The notes beneath the pieces are model-generated. The model was not told the origin of the DNA. It made no database searches and saw only the letters and a list, made by a program, of their open reading frames with translations. From Absidia repens (lineage: Eukaryota > Mucoromycota > Mucoromycetes > Mucorales > Cunninghamellaceae), in contig MCGE01000037.1 of assembly GCA_002105175.1 (NCBI GenBank), positions 35,001-99,000 of the forward strand: a stretch of DNA of 64,000 bases, given 5' to 3'. Positions 23,477 to 34,572 of this stretch are shown here, in pieces. The position numbers and the translations under genes were made by a program. Each line of letters begins with the position of its first letter. Positions within the stretch are counted from its first letter, which is position 1.

Positions 23477-24711
23477 TCATGGTTCATGCATGGTAATCCA
23501 GGGATGATCTTGCAGCTGTTCCAGTGTTGGTCGATGTTTTGGATTCTTTCGAAATATACTGGCCAAGAGTTGAGTGCATTGTTTTGAACTGCGGATACCG
23601 GTGGTATGATGATGGCCATGAATGGCTTGCAGTGGGCTTGAGAACGGTACCTGACCATAAAGAAGCGTATATAACAAAACACCAAGACTCCAAACCTCGG
23701 CAGGTTCAGGTTGATATACTTGTCCTTTCAGAATTTCGGGGGACGCAAAAGAAAGAGTGCCATGAAAATGCGATAACCATTGTTGGCGCTTACAAGTCTT
23801 GATACTAAAAACTGATCCGAAGTCGATGAGTTTGATCTGCACAATGAAAATATAAAATCATAAGTTATTTGAAAACTCGACTTTTTTTTTTTTTTTTTTT
23901 TTGGACTTACATTAAAATCGCAATCAATCAAAATGTTCTCATCCTTTATATCTCGATGATAAAATCCTTTTTCCTTTAAATATAAAACAGCATCCAGCAC
24001 TTGTGTAAAGATATGACGAGCCCTTGATTCGGAAAAATGACCTTGTTGCTCTAAGCATTCAAATAAATCTTGACCTCCACCACCAGGGGTTACAGTGACC
24101 GGGGTTTGAATTGTAGAGTTTGATTTATCACATTGTGGGGAAGACGACCAATCTGCCCCGTGCGCTTCCATCACGAGGTAATAAAAGGAGTCATCCTGAT
24201 AAACGTCTAACAATTGGATGATATTCTGATGATGGACGTTTTGTAAAAGGTAAATTTCCGTCGGAATGATACAACCGGAAGTGGTCATGCCGTCTACCAA
24301 CATGGAAGATGATGACGACCTTGTGGTGTTGGCAGTAGTAGATGGATCGTATACCCAGCCAGTGACCGGAATTTTGTGCTTATAAATGAATTTGACTGCA
24401 CAACGTTGACGTGTCAGCCGATCAGCAGCTGATAAAACAAAGCCATAACCTCCACTTCCTAATAGCTTTCCAAGAACATATTTTTTCGTCAACGATGTAT
24501 GGCACGGTAGCTCATGATAGCGACCATGAAGTTTTATTCGTAGTGTTTGATGATGATGCTGTTGTTGTGGAGTTGAATAAATTGATGAAGCATTTTCATT
24601 TAGTAAACGCTTGATGGTGGATGTGGAGTCAATGTTATTATACATTAATGATGGAGTTGGTGTTGATGATGACGATGGCGGTGAAAAAACACATGTAGAT
24701 CCAGCTTTCAT
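23477..24711 (-). CDS. Serine/threonine protein kinase, PAS-kinase (PSK)-like catalytic domain without PAS
   Basis: Two exons, 24711..23911 and 23836..23477, giving 386 residues. The first ~70 residues are low complexity (His, Gln, Ser). The kinase domain starts near residue 75: glycine loop LLGSGGYGFV, catalytic Lys in CAVKFIYK, MEAHG hinge, HRDIKDEN catalytic loop, IDFGSV (the DFG), and FASPEIL in the activation segment, then AEVWSLGVLLYTLLYGQVPF and a C-lobe ending HPWITMHEP. HRDIKDEN, the MEAHG...DLFE hinge and the GxxxFASPE pattern are those of the PASK/Psk group, which senses metabolic state and controls glucose partitioning. Two inserts lie in the N-lobe and hinge (Ser/Thr-rich; a GGGG stretch before DLFECLE). 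No PAS domain is encoded nearby. A T22 run forms the polypyrimidine part of the intron. Confidence 0.85.
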
Positions 24712-25106
24712 TGTTCTAAAATTGAAGTTAAAATCCAGGGGCTAAAATAAATATATATTCAATTACCGTCAAGTAACGTATTGAGTGAATAATAAATAAT
24801 AACAATAGAGATAAAAAGACAAAGACAAAAAGAGAAAGGTAAATAGGTTTTTATTTAGTAAGAAAAAAAAAAGTCAAGATGCACCATGTGTTCCATATGA
24901 TAAGATATGGAAACTATAACTACTATCATACTACTACTAATCACTAGCACTACTATAAAAATAAGTCAAATATAAAAAGAAAATAGACATATGAAATTGA
25001 TAAATATAGATATAAAAATAAAAGAGGGAAATTCATTGGTGCTGTCAATGCATTTCCGCATCGCACAAACTCCCTTTCCCCTGTAGCAACACACCCTTGA
25101 TATTTT
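24712..25106. other. Intergenic, kinase promoter / PhoD-like gene 3' UTR
   Basis: AT-rich spacer of 0.4 kb between two minus-strand genes. No features beyond A runs and ATA-rich sequence. Confidence 0.5.
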
Positions 25107-27890
25107 CTATGCATGGGGTTGAGGCATGACGGAACCAGCGGGTCCAGATTCTGATGGTGGTGATGATTCTGTCGAGTAATGTGGTTGCTGTTGTTGTTGT
25201 TGCGGTTGGTGGTCCGGAAATGATTGTCTGTATTGGTGCCCAGATTCAGATGATAATAAATGATCCTTTTTTTGACTGTGCAAATGATAACCCGCTTGAC
25301 CAAACACCAGTTTAGGTACGTCCACAAGATATCCCATTGTCCCTTTTTTGCCGGCTTCTATTTCCGCTTGAATCCAAAAGTTGATTTTCCCTGTCGTTTC
25401 GTCAAAATAGCCAGCACAGTAGTTTCGACAACCCATTAATTTCTTGTTTTGTCGCTATATCAAAAATGAAAGAGAGGGAGGCAAAAAAGTTAGTGAGCAA
25501 TGTGCGTAGCATCATTCCTTTTTCTTTATAATATATAATGATTTACCGTATTTCCATTGGGTGATTTTTTGAATATGTTGTACATCTTTTCTTCCGTGTT
25601 TCCGTTGAATGTGATGTACGATGAATTTTGATTCAATATCGTCAAAAGAGCTTGAGGAGGTGGCCTAGTATAAGCAAACACGGATTGTTTTAGGAAATTG
25701 TTTTTTTTTTTTATGTGATTACATCTACATATTTATTTTCACTTACACATTGACAATGGCACTAGAGATAATTTGAACCATAAAGTACGGATCGCCCTCT
25801 TCCTTTTCTTTCATATCTTTGGAATATAGTTTGCCAGATGCACAACAGTGCACCTAGAATGAAAAATAAAATAAAAATAAAAACGAATCAGTACTGTATG
25901 GCATCTAACATTTCAATATCTTTATTACATCACCACCAAGGAACGAGATACGAATCGATGTTTGGCGAGCATACAGTTGCAAATTTTCGATGAATTTTTT
26001 TCGCTCCACCAAATGATTTCCCGCAGTCCAATCTACAATTCGATGATATAATAAAGCATGCATATTTTCAAACGATGAATTCAATAATCTGCCCTAGTCC
26101 TCTCGGCTATTCGATCTTCTTTTTTTTTTTTTTTTTTGTTCACTTACGATCGTTCATATCATCCAAAAGTTCAGGGTCCCCATTCCATTTGTTCAAACTT
26201 CCTGTGATCACGTTACCTAATGCCCCAGTCTTACCAGCCAAGGTAGCCAAATTAAACCCAGCAGCGCCATCCATTGCTTTTTCAAATAGAGTCAGACGTG
26301 GGTATATTAAGGGAACGCCTTGAAAAGATGGATTGTCAGTAAAGATATAACCAGATTATCAGTGCCATGTCTTTTTGTTCTACCTGTCACCACCAATAAA
26401 TGCTTCACAGTCGTTGGTAATCGTGATCGAATAGCATTGAGCATGATGTCATAGGTCCTTGGCTGGCAAATATCCTGCTTGTTTCGTTCTCCGCGACAAT
26501 CCAATGACAGAATCCCAATGTCAGGTCCAAGGGATGCTACCACACTGTTGCAAGTAGGAAGTGTTCCACGAATCATCCCGTGTCTTTCTGCTAGTTCAAT
26601 TGTTGTATGATGTTGGAAGAGATAATAAAATCGACACGCATTTTCAAAAAGGACTATGATATGATGTATGTATTAGAAAAATGCTTTTTTTTTTTTTTTT
26701 TGCTTTGCTCATTAGTTTTACCTTTAAAACAGTGACAATTTTGCATTTCAGCAGGGTAGGAGCCATATCCATCAATAATGTCCTAAAAATGTAGAATAGT
26801 TCAAGTCAATTAACATGTAAACGGATCATCCCTCCTTTTCTTTTCACCCTTATTACATGATCATCCCACATATTGATTGACGGAATGGAAGCAAATGCTT
26901 TGGCAACCCATGGATTTTGTTTTCTATATATAATAATATAATAATAAGAAAATAAAAATTAAAAGGGGAGTGAGAAAACTTTCAAATCAGTAACGTGTTT
27001 TTACTATAGTCTTACCCAAAATTTTCCACATAGTTATTGAAGTAAAAAGTTTCCATGCCTTCCACCATTTCTTGAGTCAGGGTCATGCACAACCGTTTCG
27101 ATGGGCTTCTTTCATCCTTCCAAGGTCCCATAAAGTCTTCCTTGATGACCTTGTCCTGATATAGTTGATCACCACCACCAATCAATACATGGAAAGGCAT
27201 GACATGATGACGATCTAGGACGTCTTGCCAAAGAGGATGATTCAAATAGCCAAATGAGTCCTTGATGTCTTGCGCGATATCGGAGAAACCGTTGCAGGAA
27301 TGGAACATAAATCGCATGGATTGCTGGATGGCCGGTAGATAAAAGTCAAATGTCTGTTCCGGGAGACTGGGGCAGGAATAGCGCACATGTTGGCCTTGGG
27401 ATAGCAAAGGCAGCGAGATTTCGTAGCGCCAAAAGTAATACTGTCGACGGAAACTGTCCAGGCATTCTGCACGGGCTTCTACTACTTGTACGTTGCTGCT
27501 GTTTTCAGAAGACGCAGAGGGAGCGTCAGCGGTTATTGGCGTGAGTTCGAGATGAAGCGGCGGAGGAGTGTGTGAAGCATTGGAAACAATCAAGCAGGAT
27601 CCACGCCAGCGACGCGTCTGGTAATCAGTGTTAATGTATCGTAGTAATGGGCCACATATTACTTCAGTAGGACCTTGATGGTGACCAAGGACTTGATTTT
27701 TGACATCACGGAGGTGAGGTCGATGAAGCTGATGTCCTCCAATGTGGAAGCCTCCATGTTGTTGTTGCTGCTGCTGCTGCTGTTGATCAGGACGAATATT
27801 CATTTGCTCCAAATTCATATTGTTCGGCGAGTCTTGGGATTTGTCAGGTGCACCATAACCTTGAGCTGGTGGATATTGGGAAGAATTCAT
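25107..27890 (-). CDS. PhoD-like metallophosphatase domain protein (fungal PhoD_2 type)
   Basis: Nine exons: 27890..27016, 26923..26857, 26782..26722, 26653..26384, 26318..26148, 26032..25929, 25853..25747, 25664..25547, 25454..25107, giving 706 residues. The N-terminus is Gln-rich and has no signal peptide. The middle carries VIGCGPLLRYINTDYQTRRW-like sequence, then the metal-site motifs: VLIGGGDQLYQDKV near residue 238, SINMWDDHD-type segment (exon 2 ends in WDDH), GILSLDCRGERN, and FLGGDVHCCASG near residue 510. These Asp/His motifs are those of PhoD-like phosphatases, which cut phosphodiester or phosphomonoester bonds. The fungal intracellular subgroup has no fixed substrate that I know of. 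The tail is Gln/Ser/Pro-rich. All exon phases agree. Confidence 0.85.
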
Positions 27891-28323
27891 TTTTCGTCTT
27901 ACAGATAAAAAATATTATACAAAACAAAAAAAGAAAGACACTGTTAAATCCGCTTTTGTCAATAATGCCACGCTGTGTTTCAAAAACTTCGTGTTTTAAA
28001 AAAAAAATCAAGCTCGGATTTGTTCCACCTGTCAGATGTTTGCAATGCACATCATTCCCTATCATTTTTTTCAATCAGGATATCACATGTTTTTTTTTTC
28101 AACCTCCAATCTCCCCCACGGTTCATTCTAGCACCTTTCCCATAAAACGACACAAATTCAATATAAACATAATTTATTATAAAATCAATAAAAAGGAGTG
28201 GTATCATACTAATAAAAATTAAAACTAAACAATGGGGATGTGTGTGATGTAGTAATACTAAGGTCTAAACTATGTAATCTAAATATGTACAATATAAAAA
28301 GGGAGAGAGAGAGAGACCACGCA
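27891..28323. other. Intergenic, PhoD-like promoter / LRR gene 3' UTR
   Basis: AT-rich 0.43 kb spacer between two minus-strand genes. It includes a short GA repeat (28,304-28,316) near the LRR stop. No gene is seen. Confidence 0.5.
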
Positions 28324-30495
28324 TCAAGCTTGCATCGAGGTGCCTACAATTGAAGTGGCAGTTTCCAACCAGTCATTTTCTTCCTCTTCGTCGCTGTATC
28401 GGAGAATGGGTTGTGTGTGGGGTTGATGTACACAGACCACAGACGAGTTGTTCCGAGAATGTAAATAATGTTGCCAGCACTTGGTGGAGCAGAATTTCAC
28501 ACGATGCACTACTGCGGGATGACCACCGTAACTTTTCACCTGTACTGATGCCAACCATTCATTAACAAAAGGCAGCTGACACTTGGCACACCGGCGCCGC
28601 TGATGTTGATTGGAGATGTCATGGGCCAAATGCGGAGGAAGTAAATGGAAAGGCACCTTGATATGGTCTGACTGCAAGATCACACGTGTCGCCAATTCAC
28701 GAAGAGAATGTAACATGTTGGTGGTGGTGGTGGTAGTAGCCGTAGGAGGAATTGCCGAGTCCACTATCGCTGCTTCTACTTCGTCTTCATCATCTGGTAC
28801 TGCTTCTGCTGCTTCCATCAATAATGATCTTGAAAACCTGTCGTCTTGTATAGGTGTTCCTAGTCTTATTGTTGTATGTGTTGTTGATGATGATGAGGTT
28901 GATAACAATGGAGTCATAGGCTGGCTGAAATCACTACTAGTCGTTGACGTTGCATCTTCTTGTATGTCGTTCAGGGTGGATACAGGTGTTGTTGCATGCT
29001 GCTGATCCTTCCTTGATCCTTGTACATTCAATTGTTGTGCCAAAATAGATAATTCCCGATCAAGAATTGTATCATCGTCCCTGCTGTCTACGTGATGATT
29101 ATCAAGTGATGTTGACGGTGGTGGTGTTGATGGCATAGTGTGTATTGGAGTTGGTGCTAAAGCTACAGTGTGAGAAGGTGGTGTCGACCTTATCTGCTGA
29201 GGTGCATGCGCTACGGATAAACAGCCGTCTCCTTGTGGTCCACATTGATGGTTGATTGATGATTGCGATCCACTAGAAGAAGAAGACATCATTGGCAAGG
29301 CACACGTCGTCATTCGTTTGAGCATCTGGGTATAAGCATCGTCTGAAGCGTGGGAGACATCACAGTGGCCGGGACGAGTGAGTGGATTTCCGGTGATCAG
29401 CAAAGTCATCTTCATACGCTCCAAAATATCAGCCGGCATAATACACAACAAATTTTCAGAAATATCCAAAAGCTCCAAATTGTCCAAGTCAACCAAAGTA
29501 GCAGGTAAAGAGGTGAGATGATTCTTGCTAACGTTCAGAGTTTTCAACGCTTGGCATTGACCAATGCTTGTAGGTAAAAAGTCCAATTGATTGCGAGACA
29601 CATTGAGATTCACCAGGGAGGGGATGATCATAGAATCGGGAAGAAAACGCAGTTGATTGAAGGAAAGTTCCAATTCTTCAAGACAGGGCATGTCACAAAT
29701 TGTTTCGGGAAGCTGAGTCAACAGATTTCCGCCAAATACAGAGCCTAAGTGCAAGTGGCGCAAGTATATCCATCGATTCACATTGGGCGTCAAATAGTCA
29801 ATCGAGTTGCCAGCAACTGATAAGGTGACCAAATAGGGAAGTTGAAGAGGAAGTTCATCCGGAATGATATGTAGCTGATTTTGTGATAAGTTGAGGACTT
29901 GCAGGTGTGTCAAATGGTATAATTCTGGTGGAAGATGTGTCAACAAGTTGGAGGAGGCATTCAGAGTTCGTAAATGGGAGAGACTGGTGATTTCTGTTGG
30001 AAGCGAGGTCAGCTTATTCCGAGATATATCCAATTCTACAAGGCTGTCAAACCAATGATTGTGTTGCAATATGGGTTGTTGCTTGGTCAAAAGCGAGGCA
30101 AGCGGTGGTGTTTTGGAATTGAGTTGTTGTGCCAGTTCATCGGTTGTCAAGTTCTTCCGTCGTAACATCAAGAGTCCAATACCATGAATATCTTTCAACT
30201 GTAGATCGCGTCTTCTTTGTATCTTAACTTGTCCTTCGGCGTTATTTTTGCATCCCTTTCCGCGTCGTTTTGGTTTGTCAGCTACTGATCGAATGTGGCC
30301 GCCCAATGGTGCTAATGTTGGATTGTCGATGCAAGACTCAATATCAACAACTGGCGATTGAGGTGGTAGCCAGGTTTCAGCGTTTTCGTGTGTATTTAAC
30401 GGCAAAACACCAGTCAAGAGTTTACCACCCAGGAGATTGGGTAGCATTTGGTAACAAGCAATGTGATATTCAAGTGAAGGAATAAACGAAAACAA
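28324..30495 (-). CDS. Leucine-rich-repeat protein with C-terminal Cys4-type motif
   Basis: A single exon of 723 residues, the only long intronless gene here. Residues ~145-385 are about ten 23-residue LRRs of the SDS22/plant-like type: LVELDISRNKLTSLPTEI, LRTLNASSNLLTHLPPEL, LQVLNLSQNQLHIIPDEL, LVNLNVSRNQLDFLPTSI, LKTLNVSKNHLTSLPATL and others. A long Ser/Thr/Pro-rich disordered part follows. The C-terminus has CAKCQLPF and, about 30 residues on, FCSTKCWQHY, four cysteines able to bind one zinc, then an acidic EEEEN segment. Such proteins are usually scaffolds for signalling or polarity; no specific function can be assigned. The ATG at 30,493-30,495 is the first in frame. Confidence 0.85.
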   Translation of the reverse strand: MFSFIPSLEYHIACYQMLPNLLGGKLLTGVLPLNTHENAETWLPPQSPVVDIESCIDNPTLAPLGGHIRSVADKPKRRGKGCKNNAEGQVKIQRRRDLQLKDIHGIGLLMLRRKNLTTDELAQQLNSKTPPLASLLTKQQPILQHNHWFDSLVELDISRNKLTSLPTEITSLSHLRTLNASSNLLTHLPPELYHLTHLQVLNLSQNQLHIIPDELPLQLPYLVTLSVAGNSIDYLTPNVNRWIYLRHLHLGSVFGGNLLTQLPETICDMPCLEELELSFNQLRFLPDSMIIPSLVNLNVSRNQLDFLPTSIGQCQALKTLNVSKNHLTSLPATLVDLDNLELLDISENLLCIMPADILERMKMTLLITGNPLTRPGHCDVSHASDDAYTQMLKRMTTCALPMMSSSSSGSQSSINHQCGPQGDGCLSVAHAPQQIRSTPPSHTVALAPTPIHTMPSTPPPSTSLDNHHVDSRDDDTILDRELSILAQQLNVQGSRKDQQHATTPVSTLNDIQEDATSTTSSDFSQPMTPLLSTSSSSTTHTTIRLGTPIQDDRFSRSLLMEAAEAVPDDEDEVEAAIVDSAIPPTATTTTTTNMLHSLRELATRVILQSDHIKVPFHLLPPHLAHDISNQHQRRRCAKCQLPFVNEWLASVQVKSYGGHPAVVHRVKFCSTKCWQHYLHSRNNSSVVCVHQPHTQPILRYSDEEEENDWLETATSIVGTSMQA

Positions 30496-30873
30496 TCAAT
30501 TGGAAATGTTTTTATGGCGGCATTTGAAAAATCCTTTATCAGATTTTGTTCAAGCAAGGGACAATCAGATTGAAATTCCATACTTCAGTATCTTCTGAAA
30601 TACTCTTGTGTTATTCATTTCATTAAGATGAATATCATCTAATAAAGATCTTCATAGTCAAAAAGCACAAAAAACAACAATAAATATAATATTGTTGTAT
30701 TCGTACTACGGTAACCATGGATGATCTTAATTTTAAAAAAGCGCGGGGCTTCAATAGATCCACCAATTTCCCCCTCTATTGAGCAATTTTTTTTCTTTTT
30801 CTCTTTTTCTCTTTTTCACTTTGCTTATTGTATTTTATGTTCTGCTGGTATCACCACAACTTATTCGGGGCAG
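30496..30873. promoter_or_regulatory. Divergent promoter region, LRR gene / alpha-arrestin
   Basis: Only 0.38 kb separates the two starts. A pyrimidine tract (30,784-30,823: runs of T with CTTTTT units) lies 50-90 bases before the arrestin ATG, a common fungal leader feature. An open frame running through this tract upstream of 30,874 was not accepted as coding. Confidence 0.5.
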
Positions 30874-33800
30874 ATGAAAAAAGCACTACTACGCTCCAAA
30901 ACTGGAACTGTCTATGATATTGTACTAGATGAACACAAATACTACTTTCGTGGCGATCGTGTCCTTGGTCGCCTGATTATCATTCCTTCGAAACCACATA
31001 AAATCACAGGGATTAGACTAGAATTTTTTGGGCGTATCAAGACTTATATCAACTCCAAGAAACAAGATGGTCACTATTTTTTTAAGGAACTTTTTCCTTT
31101 GGATGTCCAACCTGGTACCTTGCAAGAAGGCAAAACCTACACATTTCCCTTTGGTTTTAACTTACCTGTAGAAGTCTCTTTACCTAGTTGCACCGAGGCA
31201 AGTTGAATAAGTAACCCTTTTCTCTTATGTTATACTAATATACTTTTGTTTATTATTATTGCTATCTATTTATATAGAGTGACACCAATGAAGGTGGTAT
31301 GATCGAATACGTTGTCCAGGCCACTATGGAACGCCCTTCACGCGAATGGTCGGCATTAACAGCTTGCGTGCATATACCCGTCTTGGAACGACTTGATGTC
31401 AGCAAAGCAGATTTATCGGAACAAGTATGGGACAAGATATCTTGGCAATCTCAACATCCTGAGGATATAATAGATGCTGATGAATATCAAGGGGTCGATC
31501 AAGTTGATTTATCAGCTTCCATACCTCACAAAGGGTATACCCGAAGTAAGTCTTTCTTTCTTTGTACACCAAAAATCATCCTTATATTGAACTATATGCA
31601 TTCTTTCTTCATTAGATCAAAAAATACCTGTTACTGTCGATATCCAGCACTTCCAACCATATCAACGGGCCAATGGTCTCACTATATCATTGATCCGGTG
31701 TACCCGTATTCTATGCAAAGAAAAGTAAGAAATAAAACACGTGGAGCCAAATGCTCAGCTACTGATTGTTACTATTCTATAGGGCCTATCTGTTATCACC
31801 AACTATTGTCAGCTCAACCAAAGTGGATATTGATATTCAGCAAACGACAGCTCAAACAATTACTAAATCGATCCTCATACCTCAGCATATCTCACCCACC
31901 ATCAATCTAAATGCAAGACTCATGCAAGTGGATTATCGTATCAAAGTTCGGGCGGAGCTGGATGAACCGGGTCGCAACAACAATGGTAATAGCGGTAGCA
32001 TTGCTTCTTTTATGGCGATGGTGGCGGATAAACGAGACGCAAATGTTGATTTGGCTTCAATGAGTCTGGAACTACCGGTGGTTATTGGTACCTTACCTTC
32101 TCACTCGTTGCCCCCTGATGTGTTGGACCCCAAGTTTGTTAAAGGTGTTAAGCATATTGGCCAAGAAAATCAATCAAAACATCAGCAGCATCAGGAACGT
32201 CAACCATCTAGATTCTCAGCATCTTTCTCTGCATTGGCTTCTTTTGACTTGGCTTCTATACCTGCAAGTTTACTGGAAATTACATCAACAAATCTTCGTT
32301 GGGATCAATATTCTATACGGCGCGAAAGCAACATGACTCGACAGCAGGAGCTGCAACCCCTGCCGTCTTCATCGTTATCAAAAGACGAAGGAGCTTTACC
32401 ACCAGTAGCACCGCGACATATTATCACAACAAATCCATCATCGTCTCTATCGGAAAATCCAACGACACCGACCGTCTCGATACCTACTTATAGCTCAGGC
32501 TTGGCTGACTCAACAACCATGGTCTCATCGATACCTGTATATAGTTCTGAATTATCTGAAAGAACAGCACCAATGGCATCTACTTCCCCTACGTCTGCAC
32601 CTAGATCTGATTATCCAGAGGCTTCACCATTATCACCATTTTATTTGACGTTGTCTTTGGGTGAACCATTCGACTTCCTGCAATCTGAATTCACTGACAA
32701 CGATCGACATTCACTTCAGTCAACGAGGATCTCGAACTCATCAAAGTCATCACACTCGTCATCAAAAGGATTGGAGAAGGATATAGCCATATCTATGAAT
32801 GAGCCATCCACAACTGTATCTGACGCTCACTTTACGGAACAACCCTTTAATGACTCACCATCCTCACGCTCTTCTATAGAAGCAGACAACACTGATCTTA
32901 CTACAACCACAAATGCTGGGCCATCTTTACTCACCACACTCAACTGCTCTAGTGATTGTCTCTCTTCTGACACATCATTTTCATTACCTTCATCACCACG
33001 TTCTTCATTGGGAGCAAACACCAATGGTTTGACTGCCACTTCGGGACCGATTGTCGACAACAGGCTTATTGAACAAATAGATACATCACCACCACTATCA
33101 ATGTCATCATCACCGTCACCATCATCGATACCCGGGCATTCGTCGGCGACTGGGCACGGAACTACACCTGAACACACCAGCGATATCGAAATATCACTAT
33201 CCAATACATCAGAGGAAAACATTAACTCTAATTCAATGCTACTGGGCGACACGATCAGGCAACCAAGCTTATCAGGGATCAATACAGATGACATGGCGGA
33301 AACGAGTATATCAACTACGACTCATGACGTTGCTTCATCATCAAACACGACCACAACGACAATAGAGACGATCAATGTTAGTAATGGACCAGCAAACGAA
33401 CGTGGACTTGATATGAATAGCTTGGATGAACAAAATGCAGACATAGATAGCAATGACACCACTTTAACATCACAAAAGGCATCTACAACAATCATTCACA
33501 ACCATGACAAGAATATTCAGATTGATACCGATGGAAATTGGGACCAAGCAAAGGAATCAACAGATGGAGGACAAATGGACAACAACAGCAATGAACTCTC
33601 GCCTGCAGTGACAGGTGTCTACCGACAAGTATCAACCTATAGCAATTACCGACAAACAAGTCCTGGGCACTTGGAGAAGAACGAAGGCGAATTGGAACAG
33701 GAATCTACATACAAACCAGAAAGTACGATCGAAGGATTGGAAGTTAGCGCAGCCACGATTGAACCTGCACCGATGGAATCCCTCGCCAATGATCATCACC

Positions 33801-34048
33801 ACCAAGAAGCCGAAAAGGAAGTAGTGGCGGCAACTGGAGGGATGTACGATGGAAATCCTGTTGGCAATGGTATCATTCTACACACCCAACCTATGCGGCA
33901 AGGAACGGACAGCGGTGATGGTGGCGATGACGTATTTGACAAACCTCATGAAATGGCGTACTCTGACTCTGACGATGATGACGACGATGACTTTTTATCC
34001 ATTTTGGCACGTCGAGAAAAACAGGCGGAAAGTAGTTATTGGCAGTAA
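30874..34048 (+). CDS. Alpha-arrestin (ART/Rod1-type) with long disordered tail
   Basis: Four exons: 30874..31197, 31278..31545, 31616..31724, 31783..34048, giving 988 residues. The arrestin N-domain is in exons 1-2 (YYFRGDRVLGRLII; IRLEFFGRIKTYI; YTFPFGFNLP; IEYVVQATMERP), and the C-domain runs to about residue 330 (PVTVDIQHFQPYQRANGLTI; HISPTINLNARLMQVDYRIK). The remaining ~650 residues are Ser/Thr/Asn-rich with a small internal duplication (SSIPVYSSEL against SIPTYSSGL) and an Asp run near the end. Fungal alpha-arrestins bring the Rsp5 ubiquitin ligase to plasma-membrane transporters, usually through PPxY motifs. I found no PPxY in this protein. Intron 1 uses a GC donor (GAG|GCAAGT, 31,198); other donors near it give an in-frame stop. 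Confidence 0.88.
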
Positions 34049-34572
34049 TTTTATTTATCATACATAGTAGTATTATATCTTTATTCCCCACTTTGCTTTC
34101 CCTCCTTTTTTATTATCTCATACCTATTATACATATATAGTATATTTATTCCTATATTGCGTAGTACCCTTCCATTCATGTAGTCTCCCTCCCTCCCCCA
34201 TTTAATAAAGAATTGCGCTCGCTTTTTTTTTTTTTTTGTATATGTTTTTGCGTGTGTGTGTGTGTGTGTGTATTTGATCCATATATGATAGACTTGTTGG
34301 ATATTTGTGTGACGTCGACTGATGTCAGCTGCATTTCCACACTGGGATCTCCCCACATCCTTATTTTGTTAAGCTCAACTCCTTTTTTTAAAACTTTGAA
34401 ACACCGAACGTGTGGGGAAAAAATTAGAGGAGGCGGATTTCGTTTTTCCCTCTTTTCCCTTCTTCTTCCCTTTTTTTATTTTATATTTTGTCTGGTATTT
34501 CATTTTCCCCTTGCTTTTTCTATTTATTTTTTTTACCAGTCAAAAATATCGCTTTCTATTCTTATTAGTAGC
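34049..34572. other. Intergenic, arrestin 3' end / ERT1-like promoter
   Basis: 0.5 kb with T14 (34,222) and a GT microsatellite (34,250-34,271), then a pyrimidine-rich leader (34,436-34,535) before the ERT1-like ATG. No gene is seen. Confidence 0.55.

Noticed and set aside
30721..30873. N-terminal extension of the alpha-arrestin to an ATG at 30,721
   Set aside because: The added residues are Phe/Ser runs from a pyrimidine tract; the arrestin fold begins soon after the ATG at 30,874.
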